Assembly: GCA_036258055.1 (NCBI GenBank)
Contig: DATAEK010000033.1
Location: 1-22,265 of the forward strand
Reading direction: 5' to 3'
Source: DATAEK01 sp036258055
Lineage (GTDB): Bacteria; Acidobacteriota; Vicinamibacteria; Vicinamibacterales; 2-12-FULL-66-21
Length of the DNA: 22,265 nucleotides
Part shown: piece by piece, positions 14,805 to 22,230 of the stretch
Layout of the letters: each line of letters begins with the position of its first letter
How positions within the stretch are numbered: position 1 is the stretch's first letter
Notes under the pieces: model-generated
What the model saw: only the letters and a program-made list of their open reading frames with translations
Database searches by the model: none
What the model was told of the DNA's origin: nothing
Made by a program: the position numbers and the translations under genes

Positions 14805-16862
14805 TCAGCGTCGTCCGAGCTGTTGCTTCGCCGCCGCCACGACGCGCGCGGGCTCGAAGCCGAACTTCTTCTGCAGCTCCTTCAACGGCGCCGACGCGCC
14901 GAAGGTCTTCATCCCGAGCACGTGTCCGCTCGAGCCGGTGTAGCGTTCCCAGCCGAGGGTCGTGCCCTGCTCCACGGCAACGCGGGCGGTGACCGACGAC
15001 GGCAGCACGGAGTCTCGATAGTCCGCCGGCTGATTGTCGAACAGCTCCCATGACGGCATGCTGACGACGCGGCTCCGAATACCGTCCTGCGTCAGCAGCT
15101 CGTGAGCCGCGACACACAACGCGACTTCGCTGCCGGTGCCGATGAGCAGAACTTCCGGCTTTGCACCGGGCGCATCGGCAAGTACGTACGCGCCCTTCGC
15201 CAGCCCAGACGCGGGTGCGTACTTCGTGCGATCCAGCGTCGGCAGGGCCTGACGCGTGAGCACGAGCGCCACCGGTTCATGTCGGAGCCCCAGCGTGAAA
15301 CGCCAGGCCTCGGCCACTTCGTTGGCGTCGCACGGACGGATCGTCACCAGGCCCGGGATCGCGCGGAGCGAGAGGATCTGCTCGACCGGCTGATGCGTGG
15401 GGCCGTCCTCGCCCACGCCGATCGAGTCGTGCGTGAACACGTAAATGACCGGGATCTCCATGATGGCCGCGAGCCGAATCGGCGCGCGACCGTAGTCACT
15501 GAAGATCAGAAAGCCCGACCCGTAGGGCCGGATCTTCGAGAGTGAGAGCCCGTTCAGCACCGCGCCCATCGCGTGTTCGCGAATGCCGAAATGAAAGTTG
15601 CGGCCGGCGTACGATTCGGCCTCGAAATCTCCGGCGCCGTCGAACGTGAGTCGGGTCTTCGTCGACGGCGCCAGGTCCGCGGATCCGCCGATCAACCAGG
15701 GAATGCGCTGGGCGACGGCGTTGAGGACCTTGGCCGAGGCGTCACGTCCGGCGAGCCCTTTCGGATCTGGGGGGAAACTCGGGATCGCCTTCTCCCACCC
15801 GTCAGGCAGCTGCCGGTGCTGCATGCGAAAGAGCGCATCGGCCTCGTCGGGATACTTCGCCTTGTAGGCCTCGAACCGCGTGAGCCATTCCTTGCGCAGC
15901 GAGGCTCCGCGGGCGCCGATGCCGGCGGCGAAATGCTCGCGCACGCCGTCGGGAACCAGGAACTTCGCGTCCTCCGGCCATCCGTAGAATCGCTTCGCCG
16001 CGCGGATCTCCTCGTCGCCGAGCGGCTCGCCGTGGGCGGCGTGAGTGTCCTGCTTGGTCGGCGCACCGTATCCGATGTGGCTGTCGACGATGATGAGCGT
16101 GGGCCGGCCGATCGTTTTCTTGAACGTCGCGAACGCACGATCGAGCATCTCCAGATCGTTCGCGTCCCCGACGCGCGTGACGTTCCATCCGTACGAGATG
16201 AACCGTGTCGCCACGTCTTCGCTGAACGCGAGCGACGTGCGTCCCTCGATCGTGATGCGGTTGTTGTCGTAGATCCACGCCAGGTTGTCGAGCTGCAGAT
16301 GCCCGGCGAGCGACGCGGCTTCCGACGAGACGCCTTCCATCATGCAGCCGTCGCCCGCGAGCGCATAGACGTTGTAGCCGAACATCGGGAAGTCAGGACG
16401 GTTGAAGTGGGACGCCATCCACTGGCCCGCGATCGCCATCCCGACGCTCGTCGCCACCCCTTGACCGAGCGGACCGGTCGTCGTCTCGATGCCCGACGTC
16501 CAGCGATACTCGGGATGTCCCGGGCACCGGCTCTCGAGCTGACGGAAGCTCCTGATGTCGTCGAGGCCGACCGAAAGCTGACCGAGCGTCTCGTACTTCG
16601 GGTTGACGGCCTTTACGCCCGCGAGGTGCAGCATCGAATACAGCAGCATCGACGCGTGGCCCATCGACAGCACGAAGCGATCGCGGTCCGGCCAGATGGG
16701 ATCGTCAGGGTCGAACCGGAGATGGCGCTGCCAGAGCGCGTAGGCCACAGGCGCCATGGCCATGGGCGTACCCGGATGCCCGGAGTTGGCCTGCTGCACG
16801 GCGTCCATCGCCAGCGTACGGATGGTGTTGATACTGAGGGTGTCGAGGTCGGTCGTCGGCAT
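14805..16862 (-). CDS. tkt: Transketolase
   Basis: A thiamine-diphosphate enzyme that moves two-carbon units between pentose, sedoheptulose, erythrose and hexose phosphates. At 685 residues it is a normal full-length enzyme. The N-terminus has NSGHPGTPM (26-34) and SMGHASMLLYS. The ThDP/metal motif runs from GDGCMMEG (170-177) to DNNRITIEG (199-207). EDGPTHQPVEQ in the pyrimidine domain carries the catalytic Glu, and GIREHAMG precedes it. The C-terminal domain contains GTGSEV. It is the first gene of the operon and follows a 358-nt gap that must hold the promoter. No strong ribosome binding site precedes ATG 16862; the start is set by family alignment. Confidence 0.96.
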   Translation of the reverse strand: MPTTDLDTLSINTIRTLAMDAVQQANSGHPGTPMAMAPVAYALWQRHLRFDPDDPIWPDRDRFVLSMGHASMLLYSMLHLAGVKAVNPKYETLGQLSVGLDDIRSFRQLESRCPGHPEYRWTSGIETTTGPLGQGVATSVGMAIAGQWMASHFNRPDFPMFGYNVYALAGDGCMMEGVSSEAASLAGHLQLDNLAWIYDNNRITIEGRTSLAFSEDVATRFISYGWNVTRVGDANDLEMLDRAFATFKKTIGRPTLIIVDSHIGYGAPTKQDTHAAHGEPLGDEEIRAAKRFYGWPEDAKFLVPDGVREHFAAGIGARGASLRKEWLTRFEAYKAKYPDEADALFRMQHRQLPDGWEKAIPSFPPDPKGLAGRDASAKVLNAVAQRIPWLIGGSADLAPSTKTRLTFDGAGDFEAESYAGRNFHFGIREHAMGAVLNGLSLSKIRPYGSGFLIFSDYGRAPIRLAAIMEIPVIYVFTHDSIGVGEDGPTHQPVEQILSLRAIPGLVTIRPCDANEVAEAWRFTLGLRHEPVALVLTRQALPTLDRTKYAPASGLAKGAYVLADAPGAKPEVLLIGTGSEVALCVAAHELLTQDGIRSRVVSMPSWELFDNQPADYRDSVLPSSVTARVAVEQGTTLGWERYTGSSGHVLGMKTFGASAPLKELQKKFGFEPARVVAAAKQQLGRR

Positions 16863-17220
16863 GACAAGGGGGCGTCGCCGCCTCTGTCAGCTTACTGCTG
16901 ATCCGTCGAAAAGGAGAACGCCGGACGCGGTGCGACGCAGCATCGTTCGCGTCCGAACAACTCCGCAGAACAGCACCGTGTCATGTGGGACGACAACGAT
17001 GTCGATCGCGGAAGGATCGACCCACGCGCCGCTACATGGTTCGGATGAGTCGGTCGCTCAGCCGTGCGATCAAGGCTCCGGCCATGACTCCTTCAGGCTC
17101 GCAGGGCCGAAGAAAGGGGGAAGGTCGTGGAAGTGCGCGACGAGAGCGTCGGGAATCGCTGGCGGATTGCGGAAAACTGACCGAGTGGGCTAATGAGGTC
17201 AGCCCACTCGTGAGGCGCGA
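16863..17220. other. Intergenic leader of the pentose phosphate operon
   Basis: No supported gene. The tkt promoter must lie here, transcribed leftward, but I see no convincing -35/-10 pair. An imperfect 14-bp palindrome (gttcgcgtccgaac, 16945-16958) lies about 83 nt upstream of tkt and might be an operator. The right end holds the hairpin at 17182-17210. A minus-strand stretch without stops (about 57 codons, ending near 16893) has no start codon or recognisable family. Confidence 0.5.
17182..17210 (-). terminator. Hairpin terminator after the repeat-rich gene
   Basis: A perfect 10-bp stem (17182-17191 and 17201-17210) with a 9-nt loop starts 10 nt after the stop of the minus-strand gene. 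On the minus strand it is followed by GTCAGTTTT, a short U run, which supports intrinsic termination in that direction. Confidence 0.75.
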
Positions 17221-17979
17221 TCAGAACACGACCACCTGGTAGCCGGTACTGACGCGGCGGTAGTAAGTGCCTCCGCATTGCTGCACCGAGACTCCACTCA
17301 TCACGGTCGTAGTGCAGCCTCCTGGCAACGTCGTGATGATCGCGCCAGCGGGCGCCGCGACGACGCGGTACTGTACCTGCCCTCCGTAGTAGACCTGTTC
17401 GTAATACGCGCCCTCTGAGTACATGTAGTTGGTGCCACTGGCCACGACAGTGACGGATGTTGTGGGCGGTCTGGCGATCATCGTGCCTACCGCGATCCCC
17501 GTCGCCACGCCCGCGGCCACCTTCCAGCCCTCGTGGGACTCGTACCGCTCGCCGCCGACGACCGCGCCGTATCGTCCGACGCCCACGAACCCTTCCTCGC
17601 CGACGGCCACGGCGCCCCGACGTCCGACCGCCACCGCGCCTTCCTCACCGACGGCCACCGCACCGCGAGGCCGCCCGTAGTAGCCGCTGTTGACGTTCAC
17701 GTTGCGGTTGACGTTCACGTTGGTGTTCCGATTGACGTTCACGTTGCGGTTGGCGTTCACGTTGGTGTTCCGGTTCACGTTCGTGTTGCGGTTGTAGTTG
17801 TTGCTCCGGTCGGCGCCGCCACCGCTGTTGCGCGACTGCCGCACCGAACCGCCCGAGCCTCGCCGGTCGGCCGAGAGATCGACCGACGCGAGCACGATGA
17901 GCGTGGCGACGCCGGCCGCGGCAACACGGAAGGTGCGCGCCCGTCGAGGATGACCTGCATGGGTCGTATGGTTGAACAT
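17221..17979 (-). CDS. Exported low-complexity repeat protein, DUF6515-like C-terminus
   Basis: A 252-residue protein with an N-terminal hydrophobic export segment (about 17-37). A Gly/Ser-rich linker leads to an Asn repeat (60-97, variants of NRNTNV/NRNVNV) and then to five 8-residue repeats (106-145, consensus GAVAVGxx). A Gly/Ala-rich hydrophobic stretch (154-169) follows. The C-terminal domain contains YYEQVYYGG, YRVVAAPAGAIITTLP and CGGTYYRR. The two cysteines (222 and 235) could form a disulfide. The C-terminal pattern resembles DUF6515-type envelope proteins; this is from memory. GAGGAGA precedes ATG 17979. It starts 17 nt after the DUF2092 remnant, so it once formed, or still forms, a transcription unit with it. 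The function is unknown; a cell-surface or matrix role is a guess. Confidence 0.75.
   Translation of the reverse strand: MFNHTTHAGHPRRARTFRVAAAGVATLIVLASVDLSADRRGSGGSVRQSRNSGGGADRSNNYNRNTNVNRNTNVNANRNVNVNRNTNVNVNRNVNVNSGYYGRPRGAVAVGEEGAVAVGRRGAVAVGEEGFVGVGRYGAVVGGERYESHEGWKVAAGVATGIAVGTMIARPPTTSVTVVASGTNYMYSEGAYYEQVYYGGQVQYRVVAAPAGAIITTLPGGCTTTVMSGVSVQQCGGTYYRRVSTGYQVVVF
17545..17664. repeat. Five tandem 24-bp coding repeats (GAVAVGxx)
   Basis: Codons 106-145 of the minus-strand gene encode GAVAVGEE, GAVAVGRR, GAVAVGEE, GFVGVGRY and GAVVGGER. The first three units are nearly identical in DNA and the last two have diverged. The last two residues of each unit are mostly charged, with acidic and basic pairs alternating (EE, RR, EE). 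Confidence 0.85.
17689..17802. repeat. Asn-rich coding repeats (NRNTNV/NRNVNV)
   Basis: Codons 60-97 are built from short units that on the plus strand read as permutations of gttgacgttcacgttgcg and gttggtgttccg. Asn occupies about every second residue, giving an N-x-N-x pattern. Such a tract can expand or contract by slippage or recombination. Confidence 0.85.
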
Positions 17980-17996
17980 TGCTGTCTCCTCACATC

Positions 17997-18356
17997 TCAC
18001 TTGGTTCGCTTCTTCCCGCCGGTCCCGGTCGGGGCGGCCTCGGGCGGAGTCTCGACCACGTTGGGATCGTTGACCGTCGCGTGACGCATGATCTTGATCC
18101 GGTTGTAGCCGTCGGGTATTTTCGCCGCGAACGTCTCGTCGGTCACCTTCGGCGTCTCGAGCGCGTGATACGTCACCGTGATCGTGAGCTGACTTGGATC
18201 CTTCTTGTAGGTGATCTTCGCCTGGCACGGCAGGTGGCGGTTCGGGCCTAGCCAGATCTCCCAGTCGACGACCTCCTGCTTGTAAGCGAGGTGATCGCAA
18301 TTCAGGTCACCAATCTTCTGGACATCCACCCAGCCGCCGGTGGTGTCTTTCGTCAT
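17997..18356 (-). pseudogene. 5'-truncated DUF2092 protein gene
   Basis: The 119-residue frame matches only the C-terminal half of DUF2092 periplasmic proteins, normally about 240-270 residues. CDHLAYKQEVVDWEIWLG, LPCQAKITYKK and TFAAKIPDGYNRIKI are the usual late motifs of this family. No signal peptide or N-terminal half is found upstream. The preceding 100 bases in this frame read as unrelated low-quality sequence, and ATG 18356 has no ribosome binding site. A neighbouring minus frame ends in FWDYGRLGWTLEFPV with a TGA at 18361-18363, which might be the end of another deleted gene joined here. I infer a deletion that removed the front of DUF2092. It could still be translated from an unseen start. 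Confidence 0.6.
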
Positions 18357-18455
18357 CAGCGCGTCATACGGGGAACTCGAGGGTCCAGCCCAGCCGGCCG
18401 TAGTCCCAAAAGGTGCTGTTGAGCGACAACGACGGGGACGGCTTCTCCGGGATGG

Positions 18456-18878
18456 TCAGTGCTGCGCGCCGCGTTCCCGTGTCTCACCCGGCACGGAAGG
18501 GCCGAGGGACGGGCCAGACGGCCGGCCGCTGATGTCTTCCACGTCGGATTTCTCGGCCTCCTCCAGATCCTTCTCGAGGAAGTAATTCAGAAACGTCCTG
18601 ATCACCGCGATAGCGCCGAGCATCCCGACGTCCTGCCACGTGGGAGAGATGACGCTGTCGATGATATCGCCGGCCAGCTCGAATTCCAGGCCGAGGAGGA
18701 GCCACATCCCGAACCGTCGCCAGATGGCCTTGCGTTCGCCGTGCGTCGCGCCGGGCGTGATGACGATCCACAGCAGCTTCGCGAACGCTTCGAGCGCGCC
18801 GAAGGCGACGACGAGGACCGCCACCATTTCGACGAGCAGGGCCAGCCAGTTGGCGAACGAGTGGAACAGCTCTTCCAT
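18456..18878 (-). CDS. DUF1622 family membrane protein
   Basis: A 140-residue integral membrane protein of unknown function. The first helix covers about residues 8-32 (NWLALLVEMVAVLVVAFGALEAF). It is followed by the family-typical RRFGMWLLLGLEFELAGDII and a helix ending IRTFLNYFLEKDLEE. The acidic, Pro/Gly-rich tail (about 105-140) is probably cytosolic. The start at 18878 is preferred because GGGAG lies 7 nt before it. GTG 18884 is only one base from that ribosome binding site. It lies between the porin terminator and the truncated DUF2092 gene. No biochemical role is known to me. Confidence 0.85.
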   Translation of the reverse strand: MEELFHSFANWLALLVEMVAVLVVAFGALEAFAKLLWIVITPGATHGERKAIWRRFGMWLLLGLEFELAGDIIDSVISPTWQDVGMLGAIAVIRTFLNYFLEKDLEEAEKSDVEDISGRPSGPSLGPSVPGETRERGAQH

Positions 18879-19020
18879 GATCACGCTCCCGTCAACGGTG
18901 GCCGCCGAGAACTTGACCGACGTGCGCTACGACACTCGGGGAACGGCGGCATTTTCATCGCCGGTCCTTCACGACGGGTCGGTCTCCAGATCTCGTCCGC
19001 GTTCTGATCCCTTGGAGTTA

Positions 19021-19061
19021 ACGGAGATGACGGAGGGAACCGTTTCCTCCGTCCTCTCCGT
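19021..19061 (-). terminator. Long hairpin downstream of the porin gene
   Basis: Arms acggagatgacggagg (19021-19036) and cctccgtcctctccgt (19046-19061) pair over 16 bp with one mismatch around a 9-nt loop. It starts 17 nt after the porin stop (19079-19081, minus strand). No long U tract follows (TTAACT). Each arm contains acggag twice, so it may also be a dispersed repeat rather than a simple terminator. Confidence 0.6.
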
Positions 19062-19078
19062 TTCCCAGACAAGCGCCC

Positions 19079-20566
19079 TCAGAACCGGAAGATCCAGCCC
19101 AGTTGCAGCTGACCCGCGCGGCCCGACTGCCGATCCTTGTTCTCGCGCCGGCCCGCCAGGAACTCTGCAATCAGATCCACACGGTTCACAGGCGACCATG
19201 AGATGTTGAGGCTCGAGCGCGTCGTCTGCCGCAGCGAATCGGGCGTCTGGATCTCGAGGTTGTCCACGAAGACGAAGCCGAACGTGCCGGTCGTCCGCAG
19301 CTGTTCGGTCCACCAGTGCTCGTAACCGACGTAGGTGGAATAGACCGGAAGCGCGAGCAGCGAGTTGGTCTCCACGTCGTAGACGGCGTCCTGGCCGCCG
19401 AGAGTCCCCAAGTCCGTGATATAGCGGCCTATGCCTTTGCCCGCAGCCGTCGCGAACTTCACGTAATCCCGCTTGCTCCAGCGCGCGGGCAACGCGCCGC
19501 TGACGTGGACGCCGTACGCGACCGTCGAGACGATCTGGTTGGGGCTCTGCTCGGGTTCACCGCGCAACTGCCGGATTAGCAGCGCGGCCTGCGTATGACC
19601 TCCCTGGCCGAAGAGCAGCCGATGGCCGGAGGCTGGTCCGCCTGAATTGAAGCGGATACGGGCAATGAAGTCCGGCGCCTGATTGACGCCCGATGCGCCC
19701 GTGAGATCCGGCGACGGATTCTCGACCGCAAGCGCCAACTCGTATCGCTCGTGAAATGGCAGTGTCCAGCGGATCTCAGGCTGCCGGAACAGCGAGATCG
19801 CGTTCAAGCCTTCGAAGTCCAGGCCGTCTGGTTCAGCCTCGGGATCGGAAAAGGTGGACCAGGTCTGACCGATCAGGAACCCGTGCCACTGGCCGAAGGC
19901 ATGGCGGAGACGGTAGGTGCGGTTGCTTCCGGCGAAATCACCCTGCAGGTACGCGCGGAGCTGTCCGTGGGGCGTCGGCACCCTGAAATCCGTATCGAAC
20001 CGGCTCGGGCTGGCAGAGATCGTCGTTCGTGATTCCTCCGCGGCCTCGGGGGTCCCCTTGATGGGGATTGAGGACGTGACGAAGCGGTCGTCGGTCCCGA
20101 GCGCGCCGATGTTCCGCACGAAGATCGTCCGCACCTGACCGCCGAAGCGGATGCCCGCATCCGTCCCCGGAATCTTGAACGATCCGGGAAAGTCGCTGGA
20201 TGCGGCGAGCTCTTTCGGCGTGAGCTCGGGCAGCCGCCGCAGCGACTGCTCGACCTCCGTGAGTCGCTGCTCGACTTCAGGCGTCGCCGCCGCTGCCTTC
20301 TGCTCCAGCTCGGTCAGCCGCTGCTGGCTCGACGTGACGGCTTTGCTCGTGGCATCGAGCCGGTTCTTGAGGTCGTCGATCAACCGGCTCTGTTCTTCGA
20401 TTTGCTTCCGCTGCTCCTCGATGAGCTTCGAGAGCGCGGCGAGATCGGGCTGTGCCTGCTGCGCGGGTGCCGGGGGCGTCTGCGCTCTGGCAACGGATCC
20501 GGCCGCCATCGCCAGGGCGACGGCGAAGGCAATAGATCGGCTGCGTCGGGTGGCGATCGGCAACAT
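19079..20566 (-). CDS. DcaP-like trimeric outer-membrane porin
   Basis: A 495-residue outer-membrane protein. The signal peptide covers about residues 1-28 (AFAVALAMAAGSVARA). A coiled coil with heptad-like Glu/Gln/Leu repeats (about 42-112; LIEEQRKQIEEQSRLIDDL) precedes a beta-barrel. The barrel begins near GIRFGGQVRTIFVRN and ends in LGWIFRF, with the terminal Phe recognised by the BAM machinery. This plan (periplasmic coiled coil plus 16-strand-like porin) is that of DcaP proteins, which take up small, often acidic, solutes. The solute here is unknown. The gene starts 7 nt after the DUF4136 stop with a weak ribosome binding site, so the two are probably co-transcribed and coupled. A hairpin follows the stop. 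Confidence 0.85.
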   Translation of the reverse strand: MLPIATRRSRSIAFAVALAMAAGSVARAQTPPAPAQQAQPDLAALSKLIEEQRKQIEEQSRLIDDLKNRLDATSKAVTSSQQRLTELEQKAAAATPEVEQRLTEVEQSLRRLPELTPKELAASSDFPGSFKIPGTDAGIRFGGQVRTIFVRNIGALGTDDRFVTSSIPIKGTPEAAEESRTTISASPSRFDTDFRVPTPHGQLRAYLQGDFAGSNRTYRLRHAFGQWHGFLIGQTWSTFSDPEAEPDGLDFEGLNAISLFRQPEIRWTLPFHERYELALAVENPSPDLTGASGVNQAPDFIARIRFNSGGPASGHRLLFGQGGHTQAALLIRQLRGEPEQSPNQIVSTVAYGVHVSGALPARWSKRDYVKFATAAGKGIGRYITDLGTLGGQDAVYDVETNSLLALPVYSTYVGYEHWWTEQLRTTGTFGFVFVDNLEIQTPDSLRQTTRSSLNISWSPVNRVDLIAEFLAGRRENKDRQSGRAGQLQLGWIFRF

Positions 20567-20573
20567 GTTCGGG

Positions 20574-21182
20574 CTAGCGCTTCACAGGCGGCACGGGGAA
20601 CTTCGCGAACATGCTGGCGATGCCCTCGTTCACCCGCGCGATCCGCTTCTCGAGGTTGTTCTCACGATTGATCCGCGAGGCCACCGAGCCGCGCCAGATC
20701 GCCTTGTTCGATCCCGGGCTCACCACGTCCACCACGATCGAGCCGCGCTCGTAGACTTCGGTGCTCGTCGTTGCGTAGGTCCCGACCAGCGTGCCCCAGC
20801 CCGTCGTGTACTGGTAATAGCTCCCGAGCTGCGCGGCGTCCATGTTCATCGACAGGTTGGCGTAGTAGACGACGCGGATATCGGCGTCACCGCTCTCGAC
20901 TTTGGTCAGTCCTCTCGCGGCCAGCTCACGATCGACGGCGGCGATGATGTGGGGACCCATGACTTCCTGGGTCAATGTCGGATCGCCCTTCGCGTCGGGC
21001 GCGACGAGCTTAGGTGACGGTGGGCTCGGCAACCAGATGTAAGTCTTGAGCGCGGCGAAATTCGCCTGCTCGTCGCGATGGGTTTCGATCTTGAGCTTCT
21101 GCGCAGCAGCGCCAGCGGCGACAAGCCCCGCTGCGAGGAGGATGACCGGGATCCGGATGATCCGGCCGCGTCGGTTGAGCAT
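20574..21182 (-). CDS. DUF4136 exported protein
   Basis: A 202-residue periplasmic protein. The signal peptide (1-27) ends LVAAGAAA with no lipobox Cys visible, so it may be soluble rather than a lipoprotein. The family domain shows FAALKTYIWLPSPPS (42-56), DADIRVVYYANL (99-110), GSIVVDVVSPGSNKAIWRG (147-165) and a C-terminal helix ending MFAKFP. DUF4136 has no assigned function. ATG 21182 is chosen because TGGAGA precedes it and the signal peptide begins there. It is the first gene of a pair with the DcaP-like porin, which suggests an envelope role. The palindrome at 21275 lies 92 nt upstream. Confidence 0.88.
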   Translation of the reverse strand: MLNRRGRIIRIPVILLAAGLVAAGAAAQKLKIETHRDEQANFAALKTYIWLPSPPSPKLVAPDAKGDPTLTQEVMGPHIIAAVDRELAARGLTKVESGDADIRVVYYANLSMNMDAAQLGSYYQYTTGWGTLVGTYATTSTEVYERGSIVVDVVSPGSNKAIWRGSVASRINRENNLEKRIARVNEGIASMFAKFPVPPVKR

Positions 21183-21484
21183 GTGCGTCTCCAGAGTCGG
21201 CGGTGCAGGATGCACCCCGCACATGATGGATCAAGAGCGGGGGCCCGGTTCAGCGGAAAGCGGCGTGATGCCGATCACGATATGTCGTGAGCGCGGGTGG
21301 AGCGACAATCCACGACGGCCCGGTCCATCATCGCGCAAGTCTCACCGCAAGGCCAGTTACCGGCACTCGCACAGTTCCGCCTGCGGTGGATCTGGTCTTG
21401 CGAAGACCGGCAACGCGGGACGCTGTGGTGTCTCTGTCGCCAGGAGCGCTGGTGGGATAGAGTGCAGCAGAACGCCCGACGTAC
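21183..21484. other. Divergent promoter region between DUF4136 and DUF202
   Basis: 302 nt with no supported gene. It must contain the leftward promoter of DUF4136-porin and probably the rightward promoter of DUF202. A GATAGA at 21456-21461 is a weak -10 candidate for DUF202. The main feature is the palindrome at 21275-21290. Confidence 0.5.
21275..21290. promoter_or_regulatory. 16-bp palindrome TCAC-N8-GTGA between DUF4136 and DUF202
   Basis: The site is TCACGATATGTCGTGA, with perfect 6-bp arms TCACGA and TCGTGA. It lies 92 nt before the DUF4136 start (leftward) and 194 nt before the DUF202 start (rightward). Its distance to DUF4136 nearly equals that of the 3361 copy to the kinase gene. Confidence 0.6.
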
Positions 21485-21868
21485 ATGAGTGCTGCCCCAC
21501 AACTCGACTCGGGAACCCGGCTCGCGATTGATCGCACGCGGCTCGCCTACGAACGGACGATGATGGCGTGGATCAGGACCAGCGCGTCCCTGATCACGTT
21601 CGGGTTCACGATCTACAAGTTCTTTCAGCTGGAGATCAAGGCGAGCGCGCCTGATCCTCATCGGATCGTCGGTCCGCGCGGGTTCGCGCTGATCATGATC
21701 AGCATCGGTCTCTTCTCGCTGGCGATGGCGGGCCTGCAGCACCACCAGAGCCTGCGTCTGCTCAAAGAGATGTACGGAACCATCCCTCGCTCAGTTGCCG
21801 GCCCCGTTTCCGTGCTCGTGGCTTTGATGGGGTTGGTCGCGCTGCTCGCGGTCATCGCCCGCGCGTGA
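21485..21868 (+). CDS. DUF202 (YidH-type) inner-membrane protein
   Basis: A 127-residue membrane protein of unknown function. The signature RTRLAYERTMMAWIRTSASLI (residues 17-37) leads into the first helix. The second helix (about 65-82, GFALIMISIGLFSLAMAG) and the third (about 107-126, VSVLVALMGLVALLAVIAR) complete the usual three-helix fold of this family. The length is typical. The ATG at 21485 has no clear ribosome binding site; the start is supported because the family motif begins soon after it. It is transcribed divergently from DUF4136 and followed by 362 nt without a gene. Confidence 0.88.
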   Translation: MSAAPQLDSGTRLAIDRTRLAYERTMMAWIRTSASLITFGFTIYKFFQLEIKASAPDPHRIVGPRGFALIMISIGLFSLAMAGLQHHQSLRLLKEMYGTIPRSVAGPVSVLVALMGLVALLAVIARA

Positions 21869-22230
21869 GAGCCACCCACCACGTCGCCAAAGACGAGCTG
21901 GCACGAGCCGATGCGTTCCGGGTCGGTGACGAACTGGCTTCCGGCGCCGAAAGTGATGTGCTGGGAGTTACGAGGCGTGTGTATCCGCCGCGGGCTGAGG
22001 TCGTGGACGGTCGACGGCACCGGTCAAACGCCTGGCGCAGACTGGCCACGTCTGATCGCGCGCGGAAATGCCACTCACCGTATATTGTGAGCAGCGCTGC
22101 CGGTCTGACCGGTGTGCTCCGCGTCCTTTCCAGGTTGATGGGCTTCACGCGGGTTTTCGGCGACGACAGCGTCCCGCGCCTCTGGCCCGGTCCTTTCGGA
22201 CTGGAACGCTGCCGCCCTAGAGGAGAGATC
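21869..22230. other. Intergenic region before the last partial gene
   Basis: 362 nt without a gene I can support. Both strands have stop-poor frames, as expected at this GC content, but none shows a start with a ribosome binding site or a recognisable family. It contains the palindrome at 22075-22090 and should hold the promoter of the gene starting at 22231. Confidence 0.5.
22075..22090. promoter_or_regulatory. 16-bp palindrome TCAC-N8-GTGA upstream of the last gene
   Basis: The site is TCACCGTATATTGTGA, extended by one pair to ctcac...gtgag. It matches the reverse complement of the 3361 site at 13 of 16 bases. Like the 21275 copy it is preceded by ATGCC two bases upstream and followed by GC. 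It lies 140 nt before ATG 22231. Confidence 0.5.

Noticed and set aside
14758..15117. N-terminal extension of the tal-pgi frame into tkt
   Set aside because: The extra 120 residues overlap the transketolase C-terminus and have no similarity to transaldolase. A proper start with a ribosome binding site exists at 14757.
12817..16901. Long plus-strand open frames (641 and 442 codons) opposite tal-pgi and tkt
   Set aside because: They mirror highly conserved enzyme genes on the other strand. High-GC codon use leaves the antisense frame free of stops, and no family or ribosome binding site supports them.
16893..17066. Minus-strand stop-free stretch upstream of tkt (contains DIVVVPHDTVLFCG)
   Set aside because: It has no start codon with a ribosome binding site and no recognisable family, and lies where the operon promoter must be.
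17545..17802. Tandem repeats considered as a CRISPR array
   Set aside because: There are no unique spacers, the units are multiples of three and in frame, and they encode clear amino-acid repeats.
21658..22020. Minus-strand frame with ITFGAGSQFVTDPERIG
   Set aside because: Part of it overlaps DUF202 antisense, it has no ribosome binding site, and I recognise no family. It may be a relic but cannot be supported.
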